From: Oxyruncus cristatus
Taxonomy: Eukaryota; Chordata; Aves; Passeriformes; Cotingidae
Length of the DNA: 64,000 nt
NCBI GenBank assembly: GCA_013399855.1
Contig: VXAY01002462.1
Location: 286,522 to 350,521, forward strand
Direction of reading: 5' to 3'
Positions 35,926 to 48,400 of this stretch are shown here, piece by piece. Within the stretch, counting starts at the first letter, position 1, and each line of letters opens with the position of its first letter. The position numbers and the translations under genes are program-made. The notes below the pieces were generated by a model. That model searched no databases. It saw only the letters and a list, made by a program, of their open reading frames with translations, and was not told the DNA's origin.

Positions 35926-38900
35926 CTGAGGGAGAGGAGAAAACCACAGAAAAAAATTGTAAGTACATCTTCTTAACAATACTAAAACCTGAACTAAAAG
36001 GCCAAATTTGCTGGTGAATACTTAAATGAAGTTAAAAAAAAAAAAAAAAAAGCCACACACACTCATCACACCACACTGAGATCCAAAACACAGACACAGA
36101 AAACCATAACATTTCAAATAAGAACAGGTAATCCACCAGTCTCTGTCCACGTTGTGGTTAAAAAAGATTAAGAAAATCTTAAGGCACAATGAAGTATCTT
36201 GTTTTTATTTACTATGTGTCAAATTAAATAGCAGTAATTCCTTATTGTTAAGGAGAAACATATGCTTTGTGTAAACTTCATCAGAATTACAGATGTGGAG
36301 ACATTATTTCATGGTTCTTTAAAAGGCTATCATGGCCAATGAAACTGTTAGAACTGTTCCAAAAGCAAATATACGGAAAAGTCCCCTAAAGTCATGTATT
36401 GACTAGTTACAGGTTACTGAAATGACACCTTTATGTAAAGGTACTGGAAAGTAGTGTTTGCTTACCTCCTCTGACCAGCAACTGTTCTTGTTCACTATCA
36501 ATTCATAATACAAAATGTTACTGCTCTGGATCTCATTTACTCACTCTTAACGAATAATAATGCACTTTAAATAAAAGCTACTAATGCACTATTTTTGATT
36601 TAGACTTAAAGTAACTAAGACCACCTTAAATAGGACAGTTGCATCCAAGAAGAAAGTTATGTAGCTTCAACATCTCATCCATGACAATCGCAAAGTCTCA
36701 ATCACTGAGAAGTTCAAAATACACAGTATATACAGGACAGTAAAATTATATTACAAATCAATCTTGACGTTCTAACAGTTTTATCTACTTGCTGAAATAC
36801 ACATCTTTTGGCCTAATTACAAATCAGAACTTTCAATCAAGGGGAGTGAAGTCACTTCAATGTAAACACAGAAGAACTTACTCTCAGGTGCCGATTTTCA
36901 TCTGTCAGCTTCATAATCTCTGCTTGAAGTCTTTTGCACTCCTCCACCAGCTTCCTTGTTTCAGTATCATTAAGTGAAACACTATGTGGTTTTGGCATCG
37001 GTCCATCCTGCTTAGATGTATTCAGTACTGGGGTGGATTTGCTTGCATCTATATCATTCTACAAATATTAAGAATGACTTGAGAATTTTACTTCCTGGAG
37101 AAAAATCACCCACGGCTTAAAACAATGAAGCTACTACTACAGTTCCATGAAGTTTATATTTATAGCAATCTGAACAGACAGTTCCCTTATCAGTTCAATT
37201 CTGATTAGCTCAAATATTAAAAAGCAAGAGAAGACTGCACGGTTTACATCTGGTACTACACAATACTGAGACACAAATTAATACTTCAGCTCCTTAATGC
37301 TGACCCAAAAGGCATCCAAAAGAGGGCATAAAATACACCAAAAAGCAAATAAAATGAAGGCAGTAATCCTGCAATAGCAAGAAACAAAACAAAGTAAAAA
37401 CAAAACAGGTCCTCTCACAAACTCCTATGAATTACATATGACACAAATGTTCTGCACTTATAGCACCTTTTAGTGAAGGAAAATAAAGTACTGAACATGA
37501 AATTTAAATCTCACAGCATCTGAGATACACATTAGTAACTCTGAACACTAGTGAAAAGTCACATAAGCTGTGAAATAGCAAAAAAATAAAATGAAAATCT
37601 AGTTCCTACAGCTCTGCTCAAAAACACAGAATCATAGGATGGTTTGGGTTGGAAGGGACCTTAAAGATCATCTAGTTCCAACCAGCCTGCCATGGGCAGG
37701 GACACCTTCCACTAGTCAGGTTGCACAAAGCCCTATCCAACCAGGCCCGCACGCTTCCAGGCACGGGGCAACCACAGCTTCTCTGGGCAACCTGTTCCAG
37801 AACCTCACTACCTTCTGAGGAAAGAATTTCCTCCAAACATCTAATCCAAATCTCTCCTCTTTTAGTTTAAAACTGTTCCCCCTTGTTCTATCACCATCTC
37901 CCTGTATTAAAAGTCACTCTCCTTTTTTTACATAAGCCCCCTTTAAGTACTGGAAGGTTGCAATGAGGTCTCCTTGGAGCTTTTACTTTTCCTAGGTTTA
38001 ACAACACCAGCTCCCTCACCCCATCTTCCTAGGAGGGCTCCAGCCCTCTGATCATCTTCACAGCCTTCCTCTCGACCCCCTACAACAGGATCATATCTTT
38101 CCTGTGCTGAGGTCCCCAGAGCTGGACTCAGGACTTCAGGTGAAGTCTAACAAAGGCAGAGAGGGAGCATCACCTCCCTCAGGCTGCTGGCCACATTTCT
38201 TCTGATGCAGCCCAGAATGCTGTTGGCTTTCTGGGCTGCAAGCACACACTGTAAACTCATGTCCAGCTTTTCATCCACAAGAACCCCCAAGATGCGGGAA
38301 GCCTGACTTCCAGTGAAGACTGAGGCAAAGAACTCAAAGAGTACCTCAGCCTTCTCCATATTTGCTGTCACCAGTTCTCCCTGTTTAACAGGGGATTCAC
38401 TCTCCTTGACCTTTCTTTTCTGATGTAAGTCATAAGAATCCCTTCTTGTTACTCTTCACATCCCTTGCTAAATCCGATTCCACCTGTGCCTTAGTTTTCC
38501 TAATCCCATCCCTACACATCCAAACTATACCCCTGTACTTCCTAAGTCACATGTCCCTGCTTCCACTGGCTCTGCATTGCCTTCTTACTCCTCAATGCAA
38601 GGAGCAGATCCTTGCTCAACCATGCCAGTTTCTGGCCTGCCTTCCTTGATTTCTTATAAATCAGGATGGAGAGCTCTTGCATTCTAAGAAAAGTGGCCTT
38701 AAAGGGGCCTAGAGCCCCTTAAGAGTGGCCCTAAAGAGCTGATTTAGAGTCCCTAGCGACAGTTTCCCAGGGAATCCCCTATCCACTTATTCTTGAAACA
38801 GCTGGAAGTTAGCTCTTCTAAAAATCAGGATCCTGACTTTGCTCTTTGCCAGGTCTTTGTGTTCCTTGAGATCATGAACTCAACCAGGGCATGGTCACTA

Positions 38901-41900
38901 CAGCCCAGTTTGCTCCAACGTTAGGACAAGAGGGCACGGGCTTAAGCTCTGCCAGGGGAGGTTCAGGCTGGATATTAGAAAGAAGTTCTTTACAGAGAGA
39001 GTGATCAGGCATTGGAATGGCCTGCCTGAAGAGGTGGTGGATTCACCGTCCCTGGAGGTTTTTAAGATGCGGCTGGATGTGGCACTGAGTGCCATGATCT
39101 AGTAATCACAGTGGGGTTGGATCAAGGGTTGGACTTGATGATCTCAAAGGTCTCTTCCAACCCAGTTGATTCTATGATTCTATCTTCTTTAGCGAGCTCA
39201 TCCACACCTGTGAGAAATAGGTCCAGCAATGCTTCTCCCCTGTTTCATTTGTCTGGAGCTGGACCATGGTTTTACATGCAAGCATTCATGCTATTCACCC
39301 CTACACATGCCTTACAGACTACCATAAAAACTGGACAGCACCGAAAAAAAAAAAAAATCTCAAAGCCATAAAGGCAGTAAGGTTGCTAACAGAAATCCTA
39401 CTTAAGCACTTTTATTCATGATGTTAAAAGCAGCACCAAAAAAACCCCACTTCCCCACCTCCCCCCCCCAGAAAAAGGATATACTGTATTAAGATTTCAT
39501 AAGTCAGAATTTCAAGTATGAGGTTAAAAAAATATGTTAATGCTTAGGAATTCAGTCATATTCTGCAAAACTTCTAGGCAACTGACAGTTAACTATTATT
39601 CCAAATATCAGGCAACACAAAACAGACATCTTCAGTCTATATACAATTAAACTGTCATCTCCTACACAACCAAAATAGATTTTGTCTGAAGATAAGAGCA
39701 TGAAAGAGGCAATAGGCTTTTTTTTTGTCTGATTATTTGTCTTTACCACTATCTCATAAAAATGCACATAGGATTCCCAAAGCATGCATTAATTCCTAAT
39801 CAGTTCTTTCTTCTCTAATTCAACTGAATTAGAAACAGTATTTTTAAAATTGGAAATCATTTAATACTTTATAAAGAAAACAATGCCATTCGCTTTTCAC
39901 GATAGGCACTATTGAAGATTTTCCTTTTTTTTTTTTTTTTTTTTTTTTTTAAGTCTGACAGCAATGAAATTCTAAAACAAATCAATAATAAAAGTAACAA
40001 AAGGATAATAATTTCTAGCACTGGTTTCCATTGCTGGAGTTTTTTAAGATGTGGTTGGAGCACGCTCCCTCTCAGACAAAAGGTTGAACCTGATGGTATA
40101 TTTCAAGGTCCCTTTAAAACTGGGCTGCTCTATGATTCTATGAATCCTTAAAAAGTCATATACTAAAGAGCCCTCCTGTCTAATTTAGTACAAACTCCTT
40201 CGGTCCACTTAAACATTAAATCAAACAGGTTAAAAAACCCCTCAAATTTCTGCGGGATCCTATTTGTCAGTGTATGGTAATTTCTTATTCCTTACTTACC
40301 AGTTTATCATTTTCGTTGGGCATTTCAAACACACATCTCAATTTGGAGTCCATTAACTCATCAGGTTTTGCCTCTTTCCACTAAGACAAAAATTAATAGA
40401 GTTACTTAACTTGCCAGACTCATGCAAACATGTGAACAGTTCAGAAGCTTGCTCTTAGTACTTGCCTCCTCTGCAGCTGGATACTGTCTTTACCCTAGCT
40501 GCAACTTTCAGACTTGCTTAAGAACTATGCTTTTTGTTCACATTGACTACTGTGAAGTAACAAAAGCCAGCAATGGTTATTCAGGTGTGGAAATTAAAGA
40601 CAGTAAACTGAATGTAAGGATGGATCCATCAGAGGTTTGTATGGGAGCGGGAGGGGACAATGCAGCAGTTGCTTGAATACACAATGAGAAAAAAGTACCA
40701 TCTGAGTCAGTTTGAGAAGGAAGTTCCATTACAGCTCAGTAAATGTATTTCTTATATTCCATCTTGGAAGGACCAATTTCAAAAAAAAGACTGAAAGACA
40801 CCTTTTAGTGACTCTACACTTGTTCCACAGTAAATTTCTTTAGTTCTTCATATTTTAGATTTTTAACCACTTCCTCCTTTTACTGCATATTACATAACAA
40901 TTTGGGCCTAGAGAATTTTTCCAAGCTGTTTATAAAAAAAAATTTAAATTCCAATGGTTATCAATATATTTAAATAACTGAAATATGCAAGAATTTCTCT
41001 GATTAACTGAGAATTACCCTTCAAAGCATGTACTTCATGTAGTTTCCTTAAATCTTTAGGCTCAGAGACTAATCTGAAGTCTGCAGGAGTTTTTCTAATG
41101 GGTCCTCTACAGTTACCTTAGAACTGCAGGTGTTACAGACTCGAACATTTAGGTTTTTCATAGCATCCTTCCTATGATTTTTCTTTTTTCTTCCCAGTGG
41201 CATTAGTTGCACAGTGACATAGAACTACAACCACCGATTTTCTGCAAGACCTGTTTCTCAGCATTCTGTACTTGAACACACTACGAAAGCAGTTATTTGA
41301 AAGGTATTTCTAAAATTGATTTTTACATCCTCACCAAATAGCTACGCTTCATTTACCACACATAACCAAGAGCTATTACAGCATATTAAGAAAAACTAAA
41401 TCAGACCAACAAGGAAGACAGATGCTAACTTTCTAGCTACATGTCTCAAAAGCTTCACAAAATCTAAAAGGTTTTCCACTGTTTCCAGTGAAGAGTGATG
41501 CCACAGTACTCTCTGCCTTCATGTAAGGGGACAGAGCCTAAACCTGAAAGTTCTAGTGGTCTTCAGTGATTTGTAAAACTTCATCTTCATTCTTTGTTTC
41601 CCCTCTCCTTCTCTGCCTTGTGTGAACATCAAACGTACTTGTGTAAACCCAGTCATTCCTTAAAACAGTTTATAAAGACAGAAGCATCGTTGACCTCCAC
41701 CTTAAAATACACACTTACGGGAGTCCACATGCACCCTAAAAGGCATGTTCTGACAGCCGAAGGTTTCATTCCCATTGCAGCCAGCCAGTAATGTCAGAAA
41801 CAGGTGCTCTACTTCTGATGCAACAAGCACAAACCTTCTTTCCAGATCAGACCAACCCTGCCTAAGAACTGAATCCACAACATGTTCTATTAAAACAGAA

Positions 41901-44900
41901 CATGTTTTCTATGATTTGTGGCCTGTTTAGCCCCTTGGTATCTTGTAGAAAGACACATCTTAGTCTTGAAAATGTTTTAATTCATTATAATCCCATTCAA
42001 TATTTCACTAAAAAAAACACTTTTTATACCAAATGCACCCATTTCATACAGCTTCAGGCTTGTTGTTCAAATATACTCTTGATTCCTTCAAGTACAATCT
42101 GTTTATCCCCTTTAAATTAGCTGCATATAAGGTACAACATGTCCATATTTTCACACTCAACTGACCTCACCACAGATTCACACTGTCTCTATTCAATAAC
42201 TTCACTAGGCGAGTTCTAAGAACTGACCTTGTATTTCATATTAAAACCCCGAATCACATATGAAGTCACATTTGCTCAGAGAAAAGCCAATGCTTCTTTA
42301 AAAAGAAACTGCAAACCCATGAATCATTTACAGTAAAGCCTGGATTTTTAAGAAAAAAAAATACACAAGTTACTTTTACTTACCACTGCCTCCATATCTG
42401 TAATATTTGGTGGTGCATAGGTTGTTTGTACCATAAACTTGTGTTTACTCTTCTCATTTGGGTCGTAGTCAAAAGGCTGCAGCATTACTGTTCCAAAGAA
42501 AAAATAAAGCATAAAACTGTGATCCTTCAGCTAATCCCTGTAGGAAGCATGCTATCCACTTTAGATTTGCTCTTCACTGAACAACCACTGAAAGTCAAAA
42601 TGCAAAGGCAACGCTGAAAACAGAGCCAACAGGTACTGAGAGGTCAGAGTCTGGTGTAGCTGACATGATTATTCCTCTAATTACTATAGCTAGAAGACAT
42701 TTCATATACAAATATGAACAAACAGATCCCATGAGCACGACAAAAGAAAAATTACACCTAAATATGTGTCTGTAGGTACACTTGCAACTTGCTCTACCAG
42801 AAGATGAGGGCTCAGTGAACTGAAGAGATTAATTATTTGGCAGCGTACCTACACTTGTCTTCCACAGAATGGGAATTCCAGTTCAGCATATCTTTATACA
42901 AAATTAAAAGAAAAGCTGAAGCTGTTTCAGAAAAACATTTAAAAAATTACATGGACTCCTGTACCAGGTATCTGTACGTGTACCTATTTTACAGCAATGA
43001 AAAAAACATAGCAGCAACACTGATATAACTAGAAAACCACAAAAGCAGAAGGAAGAACAGTAACAAGTAACAGTAACAAGATGTGAAAGAAGAGTAACAC
43101 TCTACATTATGAAAAGAAAAATCAACAACAAGCAATTGCTTCTTAACAAGTTAACAACAAGCAATACATGAGGTGATAATAATTAGTCAATTTAGTCATC
43201 AAGGTAAAGAAAACCAGGCATTATCAAATTAGTGGTTTTGGAGAAAATTAATAAACATGGCTGAAGAAGGTTACTTAGTGATTCACAACTGAATGATAAA
43301 AAAAAGTCTTTGGACTTCCTTAAAATGACTAAAATCACATCTCCCACAATGAAATTAAAAACTGACTTGGCTCTGAATCAGCACGATGCATTAAACAGGC
43401 TGAAGACAGCTAACACTATCTCAACATTTAAGTTTGAACATAAGAGTTTCAGCCCACAGTATCCTATAGTTATTTCTCTCTGCACAACAATGTGAGAGAA
43501 ATCTATTTTTAATTATATGAAAGATGACTCAGCACTGAAAACATTCAGTTGAGAGACTGATGAGATAAAGTGGGTCACTAGAAAAATAATCTGCGGATTT
43601 AGTTTACCAAGTGATCCGAAAGAAATTATACGCTTAAAAACAAAAAGATGAAGCTGACACTTTGGGGAAGAGAACTCAATTCTGAAAAGCACTGTGGAGT
43701 CACTATAACTAAACAACTGCACTTGAAAGCATCTTGGGGTCACTGTAGCTGAATAACTGCATGAGAATCCAGTAATACAGAAACAGGCATATCAAAGATT
43801 CCCTGCTACGCAAACTGAAGCAGTATGACACTGTTTCCCTTTATTGGTGATCCTGAAGCTGAAGTATTGTTTACAGCTCCACTACTGACTCATGTAAAAA
43901 GCCAAAATATTTAAAGCGTTAAAATGAGGATTTGTAACTATGAAAACACACAGGATGGAATCCTTCAGTCTATTCAAATCCCTGAAGGGAAAGCCCATCA
44001 AGATCTTGATTGGGATGTATGACTACCCACTGGAAAGATCTCAGATTCCAGATCAAACACACCCCTAAGACAAAACGGCTGTAAGTCGTAGCTGGACATA
44101 AAGCAGGTTTTTGACTACATCTTAAACCAATTCTCAGTAAAATGATCTTTCATCCACAGGATGCTGGACCTCTTGCCTGTGATCTCTACAACCTAGCCTA
44201 CAGGATCTCTACAAGACCATAACCTATAAAAAGGGGACTGCCCTCTCTCCAAGCTGGGATATATGGCAGGTCCAGAGAAATAAAAAGTGTCTCACCTCAT
44301 ACAGTCACTGGTTTTAAAATCTCCTTTTTCTAGAGATTCTACCTCAAAATCATCAGGAGAATGACCTACAAAAACCATTTACCAAATCAGAAGACTAATA
44401 TCTAGTCCTTTCCCATTTTCTTGAGAATGTCCACTCCCACATTATTAAGAACTCATCTTATAGACACTGTACAGTCCACTACAGGATTAGACTATTATAC
44501 ATCCAGTTATCAACATCAGCTATCAAAATTGTCAGAATGAAGTAAGTAAACCAAACCCACACGGAGGTTCATGCAAAAAAAAAGGTAATATTGTCTGGCT
44601 TCAGGGCTACACTCTGCTGAAAAGTACAACTTCTTCTTTTAACCCACTCACAAAAAAACCCCAGAACAAAACAAAAAAAAACCCCAACCAAAATAAAAAA
44701 AACACCCACCAGGATAAGGAGAGTGTCTCTATAACGAAACATACTAGATTTTTCAAATTTAAGGGCCACAAACTGTTCCACATATCCAAAACAACAAAAA
44801 CTCTTATTTTTTAAAAGCAATTTAATTATTGCCCCTTAGCACGAACTACTGTGATAAATGGAAGAATTATGAAACAACAGAGTTGAGGGAACGACACTAC

Positions 44901-45474
44901 AGTGAAAAAAACTAGCCTACAATTGTACATGATTTTTTTTTAAATGCAATGAACTATGAATTGTTATACTTTAAACACATCAGAGCAGCCAAGCAATGCT
45001 CTACTTCAGGATTCATGAATACAGCAGTCTGAAGCAAAGGTGCTGTTAATGTCACCGCCCATTTCCAACTTTCTTTTCTTCCTTTCAGAGAGCCACAGAT
45101 AAACGGGACAAATGGCAAATATTTCTATATGGAGCATTTTTTCACGTATCACTGCAGCTCTAACATCAAGTCGCCACCGCACAATGAAGGGAAACAGTTC
45201 TATTTTTAAAATAACTTTTAAAAAACTGGTATCTTCAAACAGTCTTTACGATCAAGCATTAGAGAACTTTATTACAAGCCTTAAAAACATGTAATCGATA
45301 ACTGCATATATTTGCTTTTACCAGAAACAATTACAGACGATCCTGGGTCGATAATTCCACTGTTGGGCCTCACACAGTATCGGCGAGGTGCTGTGGTCTT
45401 CACTTTGAAGCATACTTTTCTATCTGACGGATTTCGTAGCTTAAGATTTGTAGTTACTACATCTGTAAAGGGAC
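35767..45474 (-). CDS. VAPA: VAPA, ER tail-anchored FFAT-motif receptor (exons 2-6; exon 1 in assembly gap)
   Basis: VAPA (VAMP-associated protein A) sits in the ER membrane by a C-terminal tail and recruits FFAT-motif proteins, forming contact sites used for lipid transfer and vesicle traffic. Visible coding parts in transcript order are 45474-45322, 42487-42384, 40380-40300, 37058-36882 and 35925-35767, all with GT-AG junctions and matching phases (674 nt). With the usual short exon 1 this gives about 250 residues, as in the standard vertebrate isoform. The MSP domain is seen in exons 2-4, with [20 protein letters not shown], and the FFAT-binding loop KSKHKFMVQ (Lys and Met in KFM). A coiled coil follows ([21 protein letters not shown]), then a single membrane helix ([20 protein letters not shown]) with a GxxxG dimerisation motif. 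The reading frame is intact. Confidence 0.97.
35926..36881 (-). other. VAPA: VAPA intron 5
   Basis: A 956-bp intron with donor GTAAGT and acceptor CTCCCTCAG. It contains a poly(A) run near 36.03 kb on the + strand and nothing else recognisable. Confidence 0.9.
36882..37058 (-). CDS. VAPA: VAPA exon 5 (linker and coiled coil)
   Basis: Exactly 59 codons. It starts [19 protein letters not shown], a divergent linker, then the conserved [18 protein letters not shown], and the coiled coil [21 protein letters not shown]. The acceptor is preceded by AATATTTGTAG and the donor is GTAAGT. Confidence 0.96.
37626..38919 (-). mobile_element. CR1 LINE with internal deletion, proximal part
   Basis: The 3' end is at 37626 (reverse complement of GGAACCATCCTATGATTCTG) and the element runs rightward on the - strand. 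On the - strand it encodes CR1 ORF2 remnants: SNKKGFL, then [19 protein letters not shown], the region before the reverse-transcriptase core. This is joined directly to [40 protein letters not shown], which belongs to the C-terminal end of the ORF. The polymerase core between them is missing. Stops and frameshifts make it inactive. Confidence 0.85.
38920..39182 (+). mobile_element. CR1 LINE 3' fragment nested in another CR1
   Basis: A + strand CR1 3' end: TTAGGACAAGAGGGCACGGG, TTCAGGCTGGATATTAGAAAG, GGCATTGGAATGGCCTGCC, then TTGGACTTGATGATCTC and TTGATTCTATGATTCTAT. It lies within the antisense CR1 on both sides, so it inserted later. Confidence 0.88.
39183..39330 (-). mobile_element. CR1 LINE, distal part after the nested insertion
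   Basis: CCACACCTGTGAGAAATAGG and GTCCAGCAATGCTTCTCCCC continue the pattern interrupted at about 38919 (GGCATGGTCACTACAGCCC), which I recognise from avian repeat sequence. The far boundary is unclear. Confidence 0.5.
39925..39950. repeat. Poly(T) run, 26 bases
   Basis: A pure run of T on the + strand, A on the VAPA strand. No retroposed body is recognised next to it. Confidence 0.9.
40032..40146 (+). mobile_element. CR1 LINE, short 3' fragment
   Basis: TGGAGTTTTTTAAGATGTGG, TTGAACCTGATGGTATATTTC, AAGGTCCCTTTAAAACTGG and CTCTATGATTCTATGAATCC match the last 110 bp of a CR1. It is antisense to VAPA. Confidence 0.88.
40300..40380 (-). CDS. VAPA: VAPA exon 4
   Basis: Exactly 27 codons, starting with the TGG that closes MEAVW and encoding [15 protein letters not shown] and [11 protein letters not shown], the end of the MSP domain. 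Acceptor TTGTCTTAG, donor GTAAGT. Confidence 0.96.
40381..42383 (-). other. VAPA: VAPA intron 3
   Basis: A 2.0-kb AT-rich intron with donor GTAAGT. No interspersed repeat or second gene is seen. Confidence 0.88.
42384..42487 (-). CDS. VAPA: VAPA exon 3 (FFAT-binding loop)
   Basis: Enters with TA completing a Val codon and encodes [17 protein letters not shown] and [17 protein letters not shown]. The KFM residues of the FFAT-contact surface are intact. Acceptor TTTGGAACAG, donor GTAAGT. Confidence 0.96.
42488..45321 (-). other. VAPA: VAPA intron 2
   Basis: A 2.8-kb intron with donor GTAAAA and acceptor TTTGGAACAG. It contains an imperfect tandem duplication of about 40 bp near 43.70-43.77 kb and A/C-rich simple sequence near 44.66-44.71 kb. 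Nothing coding is seen. Confidence 0.88.
43698..43770. repeat. Imperfect tandem duplication, about 40-bp unit
   Basis: AGTCACTATAACTAAACAAC followed by TGCA is repeated about 40 bp on as GGTCACTGTAGCTGAATAAC followed by TGCA. Five transitions separate the copies. Confidence 0.65.
45322..45474 (-). CDS. VAPA: VAPA exon 2 (first visible coding exon)
   Basis: Starts with GT, completing the Gly codon of GPFTDV, after a very long T/C tract ending CCCCAG, and ends with a lone G before GTAAAA. It encodes [37 protein letters not shown] and [14 protein letters not shown], the core of the MSP domain. The Pro equivalent to the one mutated in VAPB motor-neuron disease (VRPNSG) is present. Confidence 0.97.
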
Positions 45475-48400
45475 CTGGGGAAAAAAAAAAAAAAAAAAAG
45501 GGGGTTCTTTTTTAAATATACATGTATGTTTGGGAAAGAAATCTGTTTATACAGTACAAGTAACTCCTAAAATATAACTTGATGCCAACAAAGTTCTAAA
45601 AGTGGGTTAAATCATGCATCTGTTAGGCACAGACACTGTGTTACACGCAAAGCACGCTCTATCACCTTAGTTATCATAACGTTCATTAAGGCAATGAACA
45701 AGTAACTCTTAAACAGTATGACAGACTAAAGCTGCTGACGCAAGAAATTCATATATACATATGCTAATTTGACCAAATCATTCTTAACATTTGAAATACC
45801 TAAAAGGTAATGGTCATATGCAAAAGCCAATTTTTCTGAATTTTTCTTTAGGAGTAGAAGCAACAGATCCTTTGGGAATCTTTCAATTGTTTAAAGAAAC
45901 AAAACACTGATACCGAAATATAATAACTGCTCTTGAGATTTCAACTTCTGTATGCTCCTTCAACTTCTGAGCTCCTACAGAGCTGACAGAATGAGACACC
46001 ATCCTCATCTTTTAAACTCAAAATAAGCAAGAGAGATGATACTCTGCTTATGAATATATTTTAACTGATCCACAAAAACGCAAGTTGCAGTTGCTGTATT
46101 TATGTGGTGTACTCTCTAAATTGCGTTTAGAGGAGGATAGGAGGATAGGAGTTCCCTCCAAGATGGGATGGAACAAGAGCCATCATTTCAATGCCAAGCT
46201 GCAAAAGCACATCTTCCAACAGGGATGCAATGGCACACAGTAATAGCACAAAAAGTAAGTAAGGTTCACAGCATTCTGAGCTGTGTCAGTCTCCCTTATG
46301 CTCATGTCATCTGAAGGCAAGACTGCACAGGCTTTAGAAGAATGTAACTTCTAAAATGGTATTTCATATGAACATGAAATATATTCAAAAATATTTCATG
46401 TGTACATTAACTTTTGAGAACCTTCTTTACAGTTGTTTAAAATTACACACTAAATTATGACAAAATAATTCTTATCAGTATTGAAAACATTATAACTTTT
46501 CTATTAAAAAACTACGAAGAAAGTAACCTTTAGATTAAATTCATTGAAAAATATATGTGATATGAATAAGTGCTAATGTACAACAAAAGCACTAATTGCA
46601 TGAGACAAAGGAAGTCAATTCTTTTCCAAACATCTTATTCCACAGAGGTATCTGCACTACTCCAAAGGAACTAGCTCTGGCTACGATCAAGGATGTTACT
46701 ACACTAGAGGGCTCACTGATGTCTTTTTTTCTATACCTTATTCCAAATCCTTGATTTTGAGAGAGTGCTAAACAAACGCTTAACACAAAACACCAAGATA
46801 CAAATCAATATAAGACTAAAGAGATAATTACTGAGAACCAGAATACCGAGATGTAGATGAAGATACATGTGAGCTAGGTTTAAATTCAGTTAGGCTCTTC
46901 TGAGAAAATAGGAGTTGGTATTACTTGTCTGAAACTTCACTTTAATCTGACTTTATATGGTGGACGAAAAAGCCTTCTCAGTCCAAGCAAATTTGACAGA
47001 GCCCCCAAGAGGAAGATTTACAAAACTACTTCAAAGTTTTCTGCCAGTTGTGTCATGATGGTTCTTGAAGGATCCAGTTGCCTTTACTTACAGAGTGTGA
47101 TCCAAAACAGCTCCCATCACCCACACCGCAAGCTGAACTAAAATCAGGCAGTTGAATACTCTAAATCTAAGACTGGTGATACCCTCATAAAACACCAAAC
47201 ATTTATGTTTTACAAGGTACACACACATTTTTGAGGAAGTTATTTTGGGAGTTTTACTAACAGCCACCTGGGCTACTAGCCATCTAACAACCACTGCTCT
47301 TGCAGTGTCCAGAGGCAAAGAGCACCTTGAATATGGCTTTCAGTCATGTGAGTTACTTTTTTTTAATTGCAACTCTAGGCAACCTGAGTAGGTCTGCTTC
47401 TCAATCTTTGCAGCTACTTCTACTGGGGATATTCTGCACAAAAGAAAAAAAGGCACAGTTCAAAGGCTTATTTTGAAAGGCATAATCATCGAGAAAAGCA
47501 GCTATACTATTCAAAAACAGCCTGTTTCAAGACAAAGCAGAAATGAATTTATAAACTGATGATACACTGGTTTTTAAGCCAAAATAAAAGATGTTATGTT
47601 TCTTTTGAGACATGAAAGGTCTCCTCATGTCTGCCTTTTTAAAGTGTGTAATAATGAGATAGGATTCAAAATACTCTTCAGATTATTCTGATATTTACTG
47701 TCAGCTTCAACACCTCTGGTAATTAGAAGAAATCTGCTTTTCTTCCCCAGGTACATGAATGCAGTGACCTCCTTTGCATTTCCTGGATACTTCACAAAAA
47801 AAGAGCTTTTAGCTCAGGGACATTTTTTAGCATCAGACATCTCTTTCAGAGGAGACTGAAATCTTTTCCAAGGTCTAGAGCACCCTTCTGACAGCTTTAC
47901 CTTTTACCTGCTTTCTAAAAGCTTTAATGAAAAAAAGCTGTTTACAGTCTCTCAAGACCTCAACCATTAGATTTAATCAATAGGATAACAAACTGCTGCA
48001 CAAAAGGAAAAAATGACTGAATTTCACTGTTCCTGCAGAACCCAGTTCTTTTGGTAGTTTAGTGGCATATCAACAGTGTGGATCGGAGCATGGACAGGTG
48101 GGAGGGGTAGGATGGTAAATTAGAAAAAAAAAAAAATCTATTACCATTCAGAGGAGCCACAAAATCTAAATTAGCGTGACATATCCTTCAAAAAAGAAAC
48201 TGTGCAACACCTGAAGAGAATTCTGGAGTTCACAGTCACACAAACATAAGTACCACTACCTCTAGAGGAGTGGGGAAATAAAGTACAAACTGGCACCAAC
48301 AGCCTAAGTGCAAAACCCCTATTCATGACCATTCCTCGAGAAAAACAAGGGGCAGGATGGGGAGAGAACCAGGAAGAAGAAATGTTTTGGATCACACACC

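Larger units (their letters stand above)
37059..40299 (-). other. VAPA: VAPA intron 4
   Basis: A 3.2-kb intron that is nearly half mobile-element sequence: a long decayed CR1 (37.63 to about 39.33 kb) interrupted by a second CR1, another small CR1 at 40.03 kb and a 26-T run. I looked here for the extra exon used by the longer mammalian isoform and did not recognise one. Confidence 0.85.

Noticed and set aside
37059..40299. The extra VAPA exon used by the longer mammalian isoform
   Set aside because: I searched intron 4 on the - strand and recognised no matching exon; it may be absent, diverged or overlooked.
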